Positions 31,921-40,099 of a DNA stretch of 64,000 nucleotides are shown here, piece by piece. Each line of letters starts with the position of its first letter. Positions within the stretch are counted from its first letter, which is position 1. The DNA comes from SVFI01 sp045535935. GTDB lineage: Bacteria; Bacillota; Clostridia; Lachnospirales; Lachnospiraceae. The position numbers and the translations under genes are program-made. The notes below the pieces were generated by a model, which saw only the letters and a program-made list of their open reading frames with translations, did not search any database and was not told the origin of the DNA. The DNA lies in NCBI GenBank assembly GCA_045535935.1, contig JAZSMO010000046.1, forward strand, positions 3,405-67,404. The letters run 5' to 3'.

Positions 31921-32403
31921 TTATAAATCTAATCGCATATAAATTGTTGTATCCATGGGACTATTATTATAACAGGGAATTTCATAAAATCCATACTTTT
32001 GGTACATATGTATTGCAGTTTTTAAAAATGGAAGAGTATCTAACAGCATATGTTTGTATCCAATTTCTTTTGCATCTTCAATAATTTTTCTTATCAGATA
32101 ATCACCAATGTGTTTCCCACGAAAATGTGGTCTTACATATAATCTTTTCATTTCGCAATTATAATCATCAATCTTTCTAAGACCTATGCATCCAGCCAAT
32201 ACGCCATCACAATATATTAAATAAAGTCTTCCATACGGCAATCCATACTTAACTTCTAGATGTTCTAATTCTTCATCATAGTTTTGAATTTGAAGATATT
32301 CTTTAAAATTGCTGTCACCCTCTATTAACAGGTTTGTATATTCTGTTAATAAGGTTTTGACATCATCTTTATTTGTATACGCTTGTACCAGTTCAATGCT
32401 CAT
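31921..32403 (-). CDS. GNAT family N-acetyltransferase
   Basis: 160 residues. The acetyl-CoA binding motif A is CEMKRLYVRPHFRGKHIGDYLI, with ACIGL-type strand before it (LAGCIGLRKID) and the C-terminal AIHMYQKYGFYEIP typical of GNATs (quoted in parts). The substrate is unknown; members of this group modify small amines, amino acids or drugs. The gene lies alone in an accessory AT-rich stretch, between the PEBP gene and a terminator. Confidence 0.88.
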   Translation of the reverse strand: MSIELVQAYTNKDDVKTLLTEYTNLLIEGDSNFKEYLQIQNYDEELEHLEVKYGLPYGRLYLIYCDGVLAGCIGLRKIDDYNCEMKRLYVRPHFRGKHIGDYLIRKIIEDAKEIGYKHMLLDTLPFLKTAIHMYQKYGFYEIPCYNNSPMDTTIYMRLDL

Positions 32404-32420
32404 TGATTGTCCCCCAAAAA

Positions 32421-32461
32421 ATTCAAATAATCGCGTGCTTTCAATCTCTATGTAAGACTGA
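32421..32461. repeat. 41-base imperfect direct repeat, copy 1
   Basis: ATTCAAATAATCGCG.. through TCAATCTCTATGTAAGACTGA. It matches copy 2 at 32981 in about 31 of 41 positions. On the minus strand it can form a 7-bp hairpin (TCAGTCT/AGATTGA with one G-T pair). It lies just after the PEBP gene. Confidence 0.65.
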
Positions 32462-32468
32462 TTTTTTG

Positions 32469-32942
32469 TTATTTATTAGTAAATTCTCCTGTAATCTCTC
32501 CTTTTTGTAAAATATGCCCTTTAGCCTCTTTTAAAAAGGATCTTTTAAAAACATTCGCAGACAAATTCATTTCACAATCTAACGCATACAGTGTAAACCT
32601 ATATAAATGGCTCTTCCCTTTTGGTGGTTTGGGTCCTGCATATCGATGCCAGCCATAGGCAAGTCCCTGCTTTGCATTTTCATATAAATCTATATTATTA
32701 CCTGATGAAATCTCTTTTCTTATTATATTTGTTGCCGGGATATTCCAAATAATCCAATGTGTGAAATCTTTTATTGGATGGCTCAAATCTTCCAAAGTAA
32801 TTGCTATGGTTTTTGCACTTGGCGAAAGATTCTCAATAACAAACTCTGGCGATATATTCTTACCATATCCTGTATATTCAAGACGAAATTTTCCTTGTGC
32901 GTCGATTCCACCACATTCAAATTTCAATAGCTTATTTTCCAA
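32469..32942 (-). CDS. YbhB/YbcL family PEBP (Raf kinase inhibitor-like) protein
   Basis: 157 residues if translation starts at the TTG at 32942, which has AAAGGAG nine bases upstream; the ATG at 32969 lacks any ribosome binding site. PEBP marks: GKNISPEFVIENLSPSAKTIAITLEDL, THWIIWNIPAT, GWHRYAGPKPPKGKSHLYRFTLYAL and the C-terminal AKGHIL-x3-EITGEF (quoted in parts). Bacterial members bind anionic ligands, and their role is unclear. The gene is framed by the two copies of an imperfect 41-base repeat, suggesting it arrived as a unit. Confidence 0.88.
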   Translation of the reverse strand: MENKLLKFECGGIDAQGKFRLEYTGYGKNISPEFVIENLSPSAKTIAITLEDLSHPIKDFTHWIIWNIPATNIIRKEISSGNNIDLYENAKQGLAYGWHRYAGPKPPKGKSHLYRFTLYALDCEMNLSANVFKRSFLKEAKGHILQKGEITGEFTNK

Positions 32943-32980
32943 TTTAACAAGCTCCTTTCTGCTAAACATCAAGCTGTAAA

Positions 32981-33021
32981 CTTCAAATCTTCGTGTGCTT
33001 TCAGTCTCTCCACAAGACTGA
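32981..33021. repeat. 41-base imperfect direct repeat, copy 2
   Basis: CTTCAAATCTTCGTG.. through TCAGTCTCTCCACAAGACTGA. On the minus strand TTTCAGTCT and AGACTGAAA pair perfectly around seven bases. It lies between the XRE stop and the PEBP start. Confidence 0.65.
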
Positions 33022-33024
33022 AAG

Positions 33025-33495
33025 TTACAAGTGCTTAACCTTATATAAGTTAAAGTAAAAATCATATGCATTAGAGCATTCTTCGAATGAAAGTCTCGTT
33101 TCCTTTACCAAATACTCAACCGCATCCTCTTTACTTTTGAATTTGGATAACATTACTGTTGTTTCTGACATCCTGAGCAAAGCGTTCTTGAAATCTTCAT
33201 AACTCACACCACAATCTACATCATATATTCTACTAGCCAACAAATCCACTAAGTAATCCTTCGCTTCATTTTCAGTTTCAGAACTTAACCTTTCCCCCGA
33301 AAACAACTCATTAACTGTAATCCCTAATATCTCACATAAAGATTTATACTTCGAAGCATCTGGTAAGCAGTTTCCGTTCTCCCATTTGGAGATAGACTTA
33401 CTTGTAACACCCAATTGCACTGCTAATTGTTCTTGTGTTAGTTGCTTTTCCTTTCGACATTCTGAAATGAATTTACCAATTTTTTCTTGATTCAT
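33025..33495 (-). CDS. XRE family regulator with helical C-terminal domain
   Basis: 156 residues. The N-terminal helix-turn-helix is clear (CRKEKQLTQEQLAVQLGVTSKSISKWENG, then LPDASKYKSLCEILGITVNELFSGE; quoted in parts). The C-terminal ~70 residues (FKSKEDAVEYLVKETRL, FEECSNAYDFYFNLYKV) look helical, perhaps a ligand or dimer domain. A GGAG-type ribosome binding site precedes the ATG. It may control itself and the PEBP gene downstream, though a hairpin lies between them. Confidence 0.85.
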   Translation of the reverse strand: MNQEKIGKFISECRKEKQLTQEQLAVQLGVTSKSISKWENGNCLPDASKYKSLCEILGITVNELFSGERLSSETENEAKDYLVDLLASRIYDVDCGVSYEDFKNALLRMSETTVMLSKFKSKEDAVEYLVKETRLSFEECSNAYDFYFNLYKVKHL

Positions 33496-33589
33496 AATGT
33501 ACTGCTCCTTTCAAAAACATTATAAACCAACTGCTAGCCTCATTACACCCACTCAAAGTAGATATTATGAAACTTCAAACTTTCCGCTC

Positions 33590-34054
33590 CTATTTTTCAT
33601 AAAAAACCAATGTCAGCTTATCATTTATCACTTCGCTCTTACCGGTTCTGTAGTATCCCATTTTTTCATACAAATAGCAATTCCCCTCTTCTTGTAAAAT
33701 GGTATCTAATTCCCACTTCTCATAACCATGTATGTCCTCACATAACTTCATAGCCTTTTGAGCAATTCCTCTGTTTTGATGTTCCGGCAATATAAATATC
33801 GGGCTTATTCTTTTCTTCCCGCCTGTCTGATCATCAATAACCCGGATTGCTCCGACCTTAATATGATCTACAACTATAAAATAGTAAAATGTTTCCTTTT
33901 GATTTAATCTATGTATCATTTTTTCTAACGGCTCACTTGCCGGGCTGGTTTCATAATCCTGATATTTATCGAGCAGTGCCTGAAACGATTTCACTTGCAT
34001 TTCCCATAACTGCGCAGCATCTTCCATGGTTGCTCTGATTAATTTTATATTCAC
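33590..34054 (-). CDS. GNAT family N-acetyltransferase
   Basis: 154 residues. Motifs include RATMEDAAQLWEMQVKSFQ at the N-terminus, VGAIRVID, the acetyl-CoA loop ISPIFILPEHQNRGIAQKAM and the C-terminal NCYLYEKMGYYRTG (quoted in parts). The substrate is unknown. It lies 26 bp after the truncated VOC gene on the same strand and is AT-rich like its neighbours. Confidence 0.87.
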   Translation of the reverse strand: MNIKLIRATMEDAAQLWEMQVKSFQALLDKYQDYETSPASEPLEKMIHRLNQKETFYYFIVVDHIKVGAIRVIDDQTGGKKRISPIFILPEHQNRGIAQKAMKLCEDIHGYEKWELDTILQEEGNCYLYEKMGYYRTGKSEVINDKLTLVFYEK

Positions 34055-34080
34055 AATACTTTACCTCTCACACAATAGTT

Positions 34081-34476
34081 TCAAAACTGCAACAATCCGT
34101 TGTCATCATATTTAAAATCCGGTCCCCAGGCAACTTCCCAATAATATCCGTCCAAATCCGCAAAGTATGCGTGATAACCACCCCAAAAAACTTCCTGAGG
34201 TTCTTTTACAATCGTTCCGCCTGCATTTCTTACCAGTTCAATAACATTGTTAACTTCTTCTTTTTTCTCCACATTATAAGTTAGTGTTATGCCACCAAAC
34301 CCGTTTCCTATTTGCGGCGGGTTACTTTCGTTTATGTCTATTGCCAATAAATCTAATGGATACAATTCAAACTTTGTTCCGGGCGTATCAAAGAAACATA
34401 CCTGCGGATTGTCCTCTTTGCAATCCGTTTTATATCCCAATCCGTCTCTGTAAAATCTATATACTCTCTTTTCCGA
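34081..34476 (-). pseudogene. VOC (glyoxalase-like) protein gene lacking its 5' end
   Basis: About 130 residues of a VOC metal-binding domain: VYRFYRDGLGYKTD, then KFELYPLDLLA, FGGITLTYNV, and the closing strand YHAYFADLDGYYWEVAWGPD. A VOC protein normally begins with about 15-20 further residues (first strand and metal ligand). Reading the VOC frame backwards, family-like sequence runs to about 34476, where it overlaps the last codons of the upstream ATPase gene and loses its start. The only late starts, such as TTG at 34440, would miss the first strand. So a recombination joined the two genes and broke this one. Confidence 0.6.
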
Positions 34477-35701
34477 GGAATAAGTCTATTGCATTAATAT
34501 GTCTGACTCCTTCCTGTTGATCCCGAAACTTGTCCAATGAAATAATATATCTTGGATACCCGTCTTTTATATCTCTAAATGGCCTGTATTCTCTTTCCTT
34601 AATTTTTTCTGTCGCTTTCAAATCCTCTCCTTGTAAAGTATACGCCACTTGTATATAAGCATAATTTTGATTTTTGTCTCTTACAATAAAATCACATTCA
34701 AGTTTTCCTATCCTTCCAATACTTATCTGATAATCATTACTTGCCAGATACAGATAAACTATATTTTCAAGGCTCGGACCATAGCTTAATCTATTATCCT
34801 TATTCATTGCAAAGTAAATTGCAAGATCCGCCAAATAATATTTCTGCTCTCTTTTTATCGCTTTTTTACTTTTCAGATCAAAACGATTACACTCGTAGAC
34901 AATCTTAGCCTTTTTCAATTCTTCTATATATCCACGCACCGTGGAAGGCTTTGTTGCATACCCCTCTTTTTCCAGACACTCCATCAATCCGGAAATAGAA
35001 AAGGGAGCGGAATAATTGTTTAAAAGAAAGGACTGCACTCTCTCATACACAGGTACATTGGATATACGTTTTCTTTTCCTTACATCCTTATCAAATATTT
35101 CTCCGATAATTCCCCGCATGTACACCTGTCTTGCACTAATTTCCGGAAATTCAAGCGTTTTGGGGAATCCACCATTTAATATATATTCATTAAACTCTTC
35201 TTCCATATCATTGCTGACAGGGATATGGAAAAAACTTTTCATATCAAGATACTCTTTAAAATCTAACGTATATGTTTCAAAATTTAAATATCTTCCTGTC
35301 AGTTTTGTAGATATCTCATCACTAAGCAAATATGAATTAGACCCCGTCAAGAACACAGAAAATCCTTCTTCTGCATATGCCTGTATTACACTTTCAAAAC
35401 CATGTACATTCTGAACCTCATCTATAAAAAGATAGCAGAACATATTCTTTCCAACCATAGTTTCAATTTTTTCTTCCAATTGCTCAGGCGTCCGAATATT
35501 TTTGTACCCTCTCTTATCCAGCGGTATATAAATAATCTGCTCTTCAGAAATACCTTTCATTAAAAGCTCATTCATGATACCCTTTAGCAAAAAAGATTTT
35601 CCGCATCTCCTGATACCGGTAATGACTTTAATAATATCTGAATCAAAAAACGGGCGAATTTTTGATAAATATTTTTCTCTGGGATAAACATTTTTATACA
35701 T
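34457..35701 (-). CDS. AAA-type ATPase with DUF4143-like domain
   Basis: 414 residues. Walker A is VITGIRRCGKSFLLKGI and Walker B is CYLFIDEVQNVHGF, with the arginine-finger region in VFLTGSNSYLLSDEISTKLTGRY. The second half has a winged-helix part (ISGLMECLEKEGYATKPSTVRGYIEEL) and a PD-(D/E)XK-like C-terminus (KLECDFIVRDKNQNYAYIQVAY), as in the common bacterial and archaeal ATPase/DUF4143 family (quoted in parts). The role of these proteins is unclear; they are scattered by transfer. The 3' end overlaps the broken VOC gene. Confidence 0.87.
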   Translation of the reverse strand: MYKNVYPREKYLSKIRPFFDSDIIKVITGIRRCGKSFLLKGIMNELLMKGISEEQIIYIPLDKRGYKNIRTPEQLEEKIETMVGKNMFCYLFIDEVQNVHGFESVIQAYAEEGFSVFLTGSNSYLLSDEISTKLTGRYLNFETYTLDFKEYLDMKSFFHIPVSNDMEEEFNEYILNGGFPKTLEFPEISARQVYMRGIIGEIFDKDVRKRKRISNVPVYERVQSFLLNNYSAPFSISGLMECLEKEGYATKPSTVRGYIEELKKAKIVYECNRFDLKSKKAIKREQKYYLADLAIYFAMNKDNRLSYGPSLENIVYLYLASNDYQISIGRIGKLECDFIVRDKNQNYAYIQVAYTLQGEDLKATEKIKEREYRPFRDIKDGYPRYIISLDKFRDQQEGVRHINAIDLFLGKESI

Positions 35702-35806
35702 ATCATCTTTCCTTTCCTGGAAATTATTATATCATTAATTCGCGTTTCACGGTACTATTTTTTGTATTTTTTGATTTTTGATACCCTAAAACAATATTTT
35801 TATAAA

Positions 35807-35837
35807 TGAAAAAGGCAGCCAATTGACTACCTTTTTC
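35807..35837 (-). terminator. Terminator after the PAS fragment
   Basis: Minus-strand AAAAAGGTAG/GCTGCCTTTTT stem (one G-T pair) around TCAATTG. The stem itself supplies the T-run; it is nearly symmetric, so both directions are possible. Confidence 0.65.
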
Positions 35838-35932
35838 ATACTTTCATCATAATTATACCTCTTAATAAATCAAATAAAAAGTACACCGCCAAAATACTCC
35901 GGCTCCCCATGTTGATTTCTTATCACAAGTGC

Positions 35933-36308
35933 TCTACATGTACACGGATCATAAGTACATCCATGTATTGATGAATGAGGCGCATAATATGATATACTTT
36001 TTTCCATTCTCCACAAGACGATATACAAAACTTTGATGGCTGTCATTTCGAAGCTGATTTAAGAGTTTTTCTTTTAAATGGTCCTTCTGAAAGAAATGCT
36101 TATCCTCTTCACATACCTCCTGCCCTGCGCCCTCTGCTATATAGCCAAAAAAATCGTCACCTTTCCTGTCTTCAATCAGAAGATGGGAGTCCGGATTAAT
36201 ATAATACCGGCTGTATTTGTTCGTCTTTGTATTAACAAGATAAACACGTGCATAATCGGCTATAAGTGATTCTGCTATCTTGTCAAACAATTCTCTATTC
36301 CCAATCAT
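35933..36308 (-). pseudogene. PAS-like sensor fragment with probable frameshift
   Basis: The first frame gives 119 residues with LFDKIAESLIADYARVYLVN, KYSRYYINPDSHLLIEDRKGDDFFG and SFVYRLVENGKK, which resemble the N-terminal PAS-like sensor of clostridial GGDEF or kinase proteins. After the A6 run in GGAAAAAAG the frame shifts into unrelated sequence and stops at 35949, while the next frame continues as VYHIMRLIHQYMDV and stops at 35933. No output domain follows in either case. I read it as the remnant of a signalling protein; a short free-standing sensor is less likely. Confidence 0.5.
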
Positions 36309-36404
36309 ACATTAACCTCCTCCATCATCTTGATCAATCACTATATATTGATTAGATCATGATAGGAGTACTCTGTCAAGAAATAGAATCACCTCCATTT
36401 TTTG

Positions 36405-36433
36405 TTTACACCCCGGGCGGAGCATATTATAAT
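36405..36433 (+). promoter_or_regulatory. Promoter of the TPM-like/zinc-ribbon gene
   Basis: -35 TTTACA (36405-36410), 17-bp spacer, perfect -10 TATAAT (36428-36433), about 38 bases before the ATG. Upstream, at about 36335-36365, TGATCAATC/GATTAGATCA arms form an inverted repeat that could be an operator for either divergent gene. Confidence 0.7.
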
Positions 36434-36470
36434 TTGTTTATATGATTGCGTTTTACAAGGGAGGATTATT

Positions 36471-37460
36471 ATGGGAAGACATGGCGGCGGATCCAGAAGC
36501 GGTGGATCCAGAGGCAGCAGCGGAGGCGGATCTCGGGGCGGCAGCTCCGTAAGATCATCCAGGACACCTTTCCGCGGATGCTACAACAGATCTTACTATG
36601 ACCGGCACGGAAAATACCACAGTTACTACACCAGCAGCCGAAGTTTCGGTACAACCAGCGGATGGAATGCGTCAACTGTTTTTATACTGTTTTTTGTTAC
36701 AATTCATATGTTTATCATGGTTTCCGGTTTTGCGTCTAATTTTATTCACTTTGGTAAAAAGGTAAGCGGCGACGCCGACCGGATTTATATCGTGGATCAG
36801 GCAGATGCCCTGACTGCGGACGAAGAAGAGCAGGTTCTTGCATTGCTGCAGGAAGTGTACGAAAATTCGGGAATGCCCGTGACAGTCTACACGGATGACT
36901 TCGAGTGGCGTGACCACTATGCGAACATCGAGGTATATTCCGAAGAACTATATTACAGCATCGGCATGGAAGAAGATGCCATGATTTTGTTGTATACAAC
37001 AGATAACAACGAAGACTACTACGACTTTGAATACGATTTCTATTGCGGCGATGACACGGTCCGTTGCTTATCCGATGCATCCTTTGACAAATTAATTGAC
37101 AATTTCCACAAGGGAATGTCCGGTCTGCATTTATATGATGCCATAGACTATTCGTTCCGCTCTGTCATGGATGAATTGGCTGTATTTTCCATTTACTGGC
37201 CGGGCGCACCTGCAGTGTTGATGTTGCTTGCCTTTTACAGTATTTTTTATATTTCCATTTTAAAAAACGTTCGGAAGAAAAATACTGCATATCGTTATTT
37301 CAAGGAGCATCCGGAAGAATTGTCTTCCGAGCCGATGGTATTGTACAGTACCTGTCCAAGCTGCGGAGCACCGAACTCGGAGCAAAGCGAAGTTTGCCCG
37401 TATTGTAACGGACTTTTAAAAATCAGTGACGGAAAGACAAAATTTATTAAACCAAACTAA
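36471..37460 (+). CDS. Membrane protein with TPM-like domain and C-terminal zinc ribbon
   Basis: 329 residues from the ATG at 36471 (GGGAGG upstream). A Gly/Ser/Arg-rich N-terminus (about 1-35) leads to a membrane segment (VFILFFVTIHMFIMVSGF), then an extracytoplasmic domain (IYIVDQADALTADEEEQVLALLQEV..SGMPVTVYTDD.. EDAMILLYTTDNNE; quoted in parts) like TPM/YgcG domains, a second membrane segment (about 245-270) and a zinc ribbon CPSCGAPNSEQSEVCPYCNG. The topology puts the zinc ribbon inside the cell. TPM domains have been linked to photosystem repair and phosphatase activity elsewhere; here the role is unknown. Confidence 0.78.
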   Translation: MGRHGGGSRSGGSRGSSGGGSRGGSSVRSSRTPFRGCYNRSYYDRHGKYHSYYTSSRSFGTTSGWNASTVFILFFVTIHMFIMVSGFASNFIHFGKKVSGDADRIYIVDQADALTADEEEQVLALLQEVYENSGMPVTVYTDDFEWRDHYANIEVYSEELYYSIGMEEDAMILLYTTDNNEDYYDFEYDFYCGDDTVRCLSDASFDKLIDNFHKGMSGLHLYDAIDYSFRSVMDELAVFSIYWPGAPAVLMLLAFYSIFYISILKNVRKKNTAYRYFKEHPEELSSEPMVLYSTCPSCGAPNSEQSEVCPYCNGLLKISDGKTKFIKPN

Positions 37461-37468
37461 AAAATAGG

Positions 37469-37500
37469 ATGGGCTGTCCGTTGGACAGCCCATTTCAGTT
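37469..37500 (+). terminator. Terminator after the TPM-like gene
   Basis: Perfect 11-bp stem ATGGGCTGTCC/GGACAGCCCAT with a GTT loop and a TTCAGTTTC tail; the AAAAAA before it allows use by the convergent gene too. Confidence 0.85.
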
Positions 37501-37501
37501 T

Positions 37502-38452
37502 CTAATCCACCTTCCAAACTCTTAATTCCCTTCCATCCAAATTTTCACCCTCCATGGATACCGCCCTTATCCGGCTGTTCTCATAGGTCCGATAATAATA
37601 AATCCCCTGATCCAAATTGCAGCAGCTTGCATACGTCGTGATTTCATACGCACCATTCTCCAGTCGCACACAACCTCTCACCTGCTCCACACTCCCCAAA
37701 ATGTGAAAAAACTGATTGACACTCTCCTCCTCCCCTTCCGATGACACAGAGTTCGCACGCACAAAAGCGGCCCGCACAAAACGCGACGCCGACGACATAT
37801 CTCCCGGAAGCCCGAGCGCTCCCATACCGCGACTGTAGCTTTCCAAAGGAATCTCCGGCGAAAAACGGTTCACCGGCGGTTTTGCCGTCAGATTTATATA
37901 GTTGTTTAAATTAGCCAAATGGAACGGAAACGGCGGATTGTTGGTCAGCACCCCTACCGGATTGTCATAAATTTTCAGTCCTTCCTTCACCGGTTCCACA
38001 ACGATTGCTCTTTTCTTGTCTGCAATCATAAAATGCAGGGGCGAAAGTGGTAAGCGGCTGTTAAACGGAACTGCGACAATGCGGGTCTGTAAAAGCAGAT
38101 CCTTCGCCTGCTTCACCGTCTCGCACCGGCCGAGAATCCACGGAATGAGTTCGTAAGGTGCGATATTGTATTTCTCTTCTGACCTCTCCTCATAATGTGC
38201 ATTTCCCACGAAATGAAGTCCCGCCATCCCCAGTCCTTTTTCATTGATGGCATCAAAATAAAGCGGATAGCCATCCGCAACCAGCGCCATCCCCAGCAGG
38301 GCATAGTGAGCATCGCACTCACCATTTACACATTTGTAAGTCAGCGGAAACTTTCTCGGTGTCAGCACCACACTTTCCCCGAATGTGACCTCATAATCTA
38401 AATTTCTCCCGAAGTAATGATCTTTGGTATGATAAGTGATCGCCGTGCACAT
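37502..38452 (-). CDS. Choloylglycine hydrolase (bile salt hydrolase/penicillin V acylase) family protein
   Basis: 316 residues from the ATG that places the catalytic cysteine second (MCTAIT); a TTG at 38470 would hide it, so the inner start is chosen. This Ntn-hydrolase family cuts linear amide bonds such as conjugated bile salts or penicillin V. Conserved marks are FGRNLDYE (Arg and Asp), GMAGLHFVGNAHYEE, the LTNNPPFPFH asparagine region and SSASRFVRAAFVRAN with the late Arg. The substrate is undecided by sequence alone. In a gut Lachnospiraceae, bile salt deconjugation is plausible. It is followed by the convergent TPM-like gene. Confidence 0.9.
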   Translation of the reverse strand: MCTAITYHTKDHYFGRNLDYEVTFGESVVLTPRKFPLTYKCVNGECDAHYALLGMALVADGYPLYFDAINEKGLGMAGLHFVGNAHYEERSEEKYNIAPYELIPWILGRCETVKQAKDLLLQTRIVAVPFNSRLPLSPLHFMIADKKRAIVVEPVKEGLKIYDNPVGVLTNNPPFPFHLANLNNYINLTAKPPVNRFSPEIPLESYSRGMGALGLPGDMSSASRFVRAAFVRANSVSSEGEEESVNQFFHILGSVEQVRGCVRLENGAYEITTYASCCNLDQGIYYYRTYENSRIRAVSMEGENLDGRELRVWKVD

Positions 38453-38464
38453 AAAAGTTACCTC

Positions 38465-38503
38465 CATCAAAAAACCGCAGCCACTTATGTAGCTACGGTT
38501 TCA
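38465..38503 (-). terminator. Terminator after the CarD-like gene
   Basis: Minus-strand stem AAACCGTAGC/GCTGCGGTTT followed by a TTTTTTG run. The stop codon of the carD-like gene lies within the stem. Confidence 0.8.
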
Positions 38504-38853
38504 GTATTAGCTTTTTTCTTTTTTTCATTCTTTTTAACGACCTTGAGCTCCTCCTGCTTGAGGACAAATTCTGCTTCTCCTTTTTGTAGCAGAACCTGGT
38601 CGCTCTCTTTGTCCTGTTCATCCATGGACTGCCCTTTCTCCAAAAAAGCCGTCGCCTCCTCCGGCGAAATCAGCTCTCTGAGCTCTACTGCATGGTTATC
38701 CACCGGTATGTATGCAACTTTTTCTTTCTGATAGACGGAGCGAAGCACATAGTAGGCTACTGCATTTCCTTTTTTCGGTGCCAGATTTGTCACATCATCC
38801 ACGCGACACACGCCCATCGTCTCACTGTATATATAATCTTTCTTTTGAAACAT
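38485..38853 (-). CDS. CarD-like RNA-polymerase-binding regulator
   Basis: 122 residues, shorter than mycobacterial CarD (162). The N-terminal Tudor-like domain is seen in KKDYIYSETMGVCRVDDV and YYVLRSVYQKEKVAYIPVDN, which in this family binds the RNA polymerase beta lobe. The C-terminal part is a short charged tail (VVKKNEKKKKANTETVAT) instead of the full helical DNA-binding domain, so it may act mainly by protein contact. It follows the NlpC/P60 gene by 25 bp and may share its transcript. No target is evident. Confidence 0.82.
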   Translation of the reverse strand: MFQKKDYIYSETMGVCRVDDVTNLAPKKGNAVAYYVLRSVYQKEKVAYIPVDNHAVELRELISPEEATAFLEKGQSMDEQDKESDQVLLQKGEAEFVLKQEELKVVKKNEKKKKANTETVAT

Positions 38854-38878
38854 TCTTTTCCCTCTTATCTTCGGAATG

Positions 38879-40084
38879 TTAAATCACTCTTCGCACTGCG
38901 AGGATTGTTCGGTAAGTAGCATATCCGTAAGTGATACCGGTACGCTCCGTGCTGGCATGAACGATCTGTCCGTCGCCCAGATAAAGCGCCACATGTCCGG
39001 CGTAACAAATAATATCTCCCGGCTGCGCATCCGCATAGTCAACTGCTACACCGCAGCTTCTCTGGCTGAAGGAATCACGCGGAATCGAAATACCGAAATG
39101 CGCAAATACAGACTGGGTAAAACCGGAACAATCCGCTCCGTTTGTCAAAGAAGTTCCGCCAAACACATAAGGATTACCTACGAACTGACATGCATATTCA
39201 CAAATCTGTTGTCCGAGTGAAACATCATCATCCAACTCATCTCCGGCTCCGGCACTGAGGTCATCATCCTCATCCGATTCGCCGTCTTCCCCGTCGGAAT
39301 CCTCACCATCCTCGTCTTCTTCCGCCTCTTTCTTTTTGCGCTCCTCTTCCTCTTTTTTCTTGCGCTCTTCCTCTTCCATTTCTCTGATCTTTTTATTCTG
39401 AAGCTCCAGCTGTTTCTTATAAGCAGCCGCCTTTTCTTTTGCGGTTTCTAATTGAGAATCGAAATCTGCTACCGTCCGGCGCTTGAGGGCAACCAGAAGC
39501 TCCAGGCTTTCTTTTTCCTGTTCCAGCTCGTACTCTGCTGTCTTCATCGCACCTTTTTCTTCGATCAGCGTTGCTTTGATATCTTCGATACTCTGTCTGT
39601 TTTCGACATATTCAATTAAAAGCTCTCTGTCGTAGCTGTAAATCTGTTCGATGTACTCCGCCTTATTCATCATTTCCGAATAATTGATTGCACCGAGAAT
39701 CGCCTGCATATACGCAGAATCTCCCTGCTCATACATGAATTTTATACGTTTTTTCATGTCCTCATACTGCTGCGTCTCTTTTTGCTGAGCCACATCGAGA
39801 TTTTTCTGGGTGATATCAATTTCTTTTTGTTTCAGCACAATCTCTTCTTCCAAAATCTCGATACTGGTCAGTATATCAACAAGCTGATTATTCATAAACT
39901 CAAGCTGAGTGTTGACTTCGTCCCTCTGAGACTGGATATCTCCGATTTCGCTGGTTATTTGATTTAAATTTTGCTGGGTCTGATTTCTTTGATTCTTAAC
40001 ACCCGAAATAGTGGTTGCCCATGAGGGAACCACTATTTGAGCTGTCAATATGATACTCAATGCCAAACAATGAAATTTTTTCAT
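38879..40084 (-). CDS. Secreted NlpC/P60 peptidoglycan hydrolase with coiled coil
   Basis: 401 residues. A signal peptide (about 1-24, ending PSWAT) is followed by a long coiled coil (about 30-240) of the CwlO/PcsB kind, an acidic spacer of Glu, Asp, Lys and Ser (about 240-280), and a C-terminal NlpC/P60 endopeptidase (about 285-401). Catalytic Cys is in GADCSGFTQSVF, the His in GHVALYLGDGQIVHA. It would cut cell-wall stem peptides and is likely held inactive by the coiled coil until activated by FtsEX-like partners (family knowledge). It sits 15 bp after the trigger-factor-like lipoprotein gene. Confidence 0.92.
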   Translation of the reverse strand: MKKFHCLALSIILTAQIVVPSWATTISGVKNQRNQTQQNLNQITSEIGDIQSQRDEVNTQLEFMNNQLVDILTSIEILEEEIVLKQKEIDITQKNLDVAQQKETQQYEDMKKRIKFMYEQGDSAYMQAILGAINYSEMMNKAEYIEQIYSYDRELLIEYVENRQSIEDIKATLIEEKGAMKTAEYELEQEKESLELLVALKRRTVADFDSQLETAKEKAAAYKKQLELQNKKIREMEEEERKKKEEEERKKKEAEEDEDGEDSDGEDGESDEDDDLSAGAGDELDDDVSLGQQICEYACQFVGNPYVFGGTSLTNGADCSGFTQSVFAHFGISIPRDSFSQRSCGVAVDYADAQPGDIICYAGHVALYLGDGQIVHASTERTGITYGYATYRTILAVRRVI

Positions 40085-40099
40085 CTGATCACCATCAAA

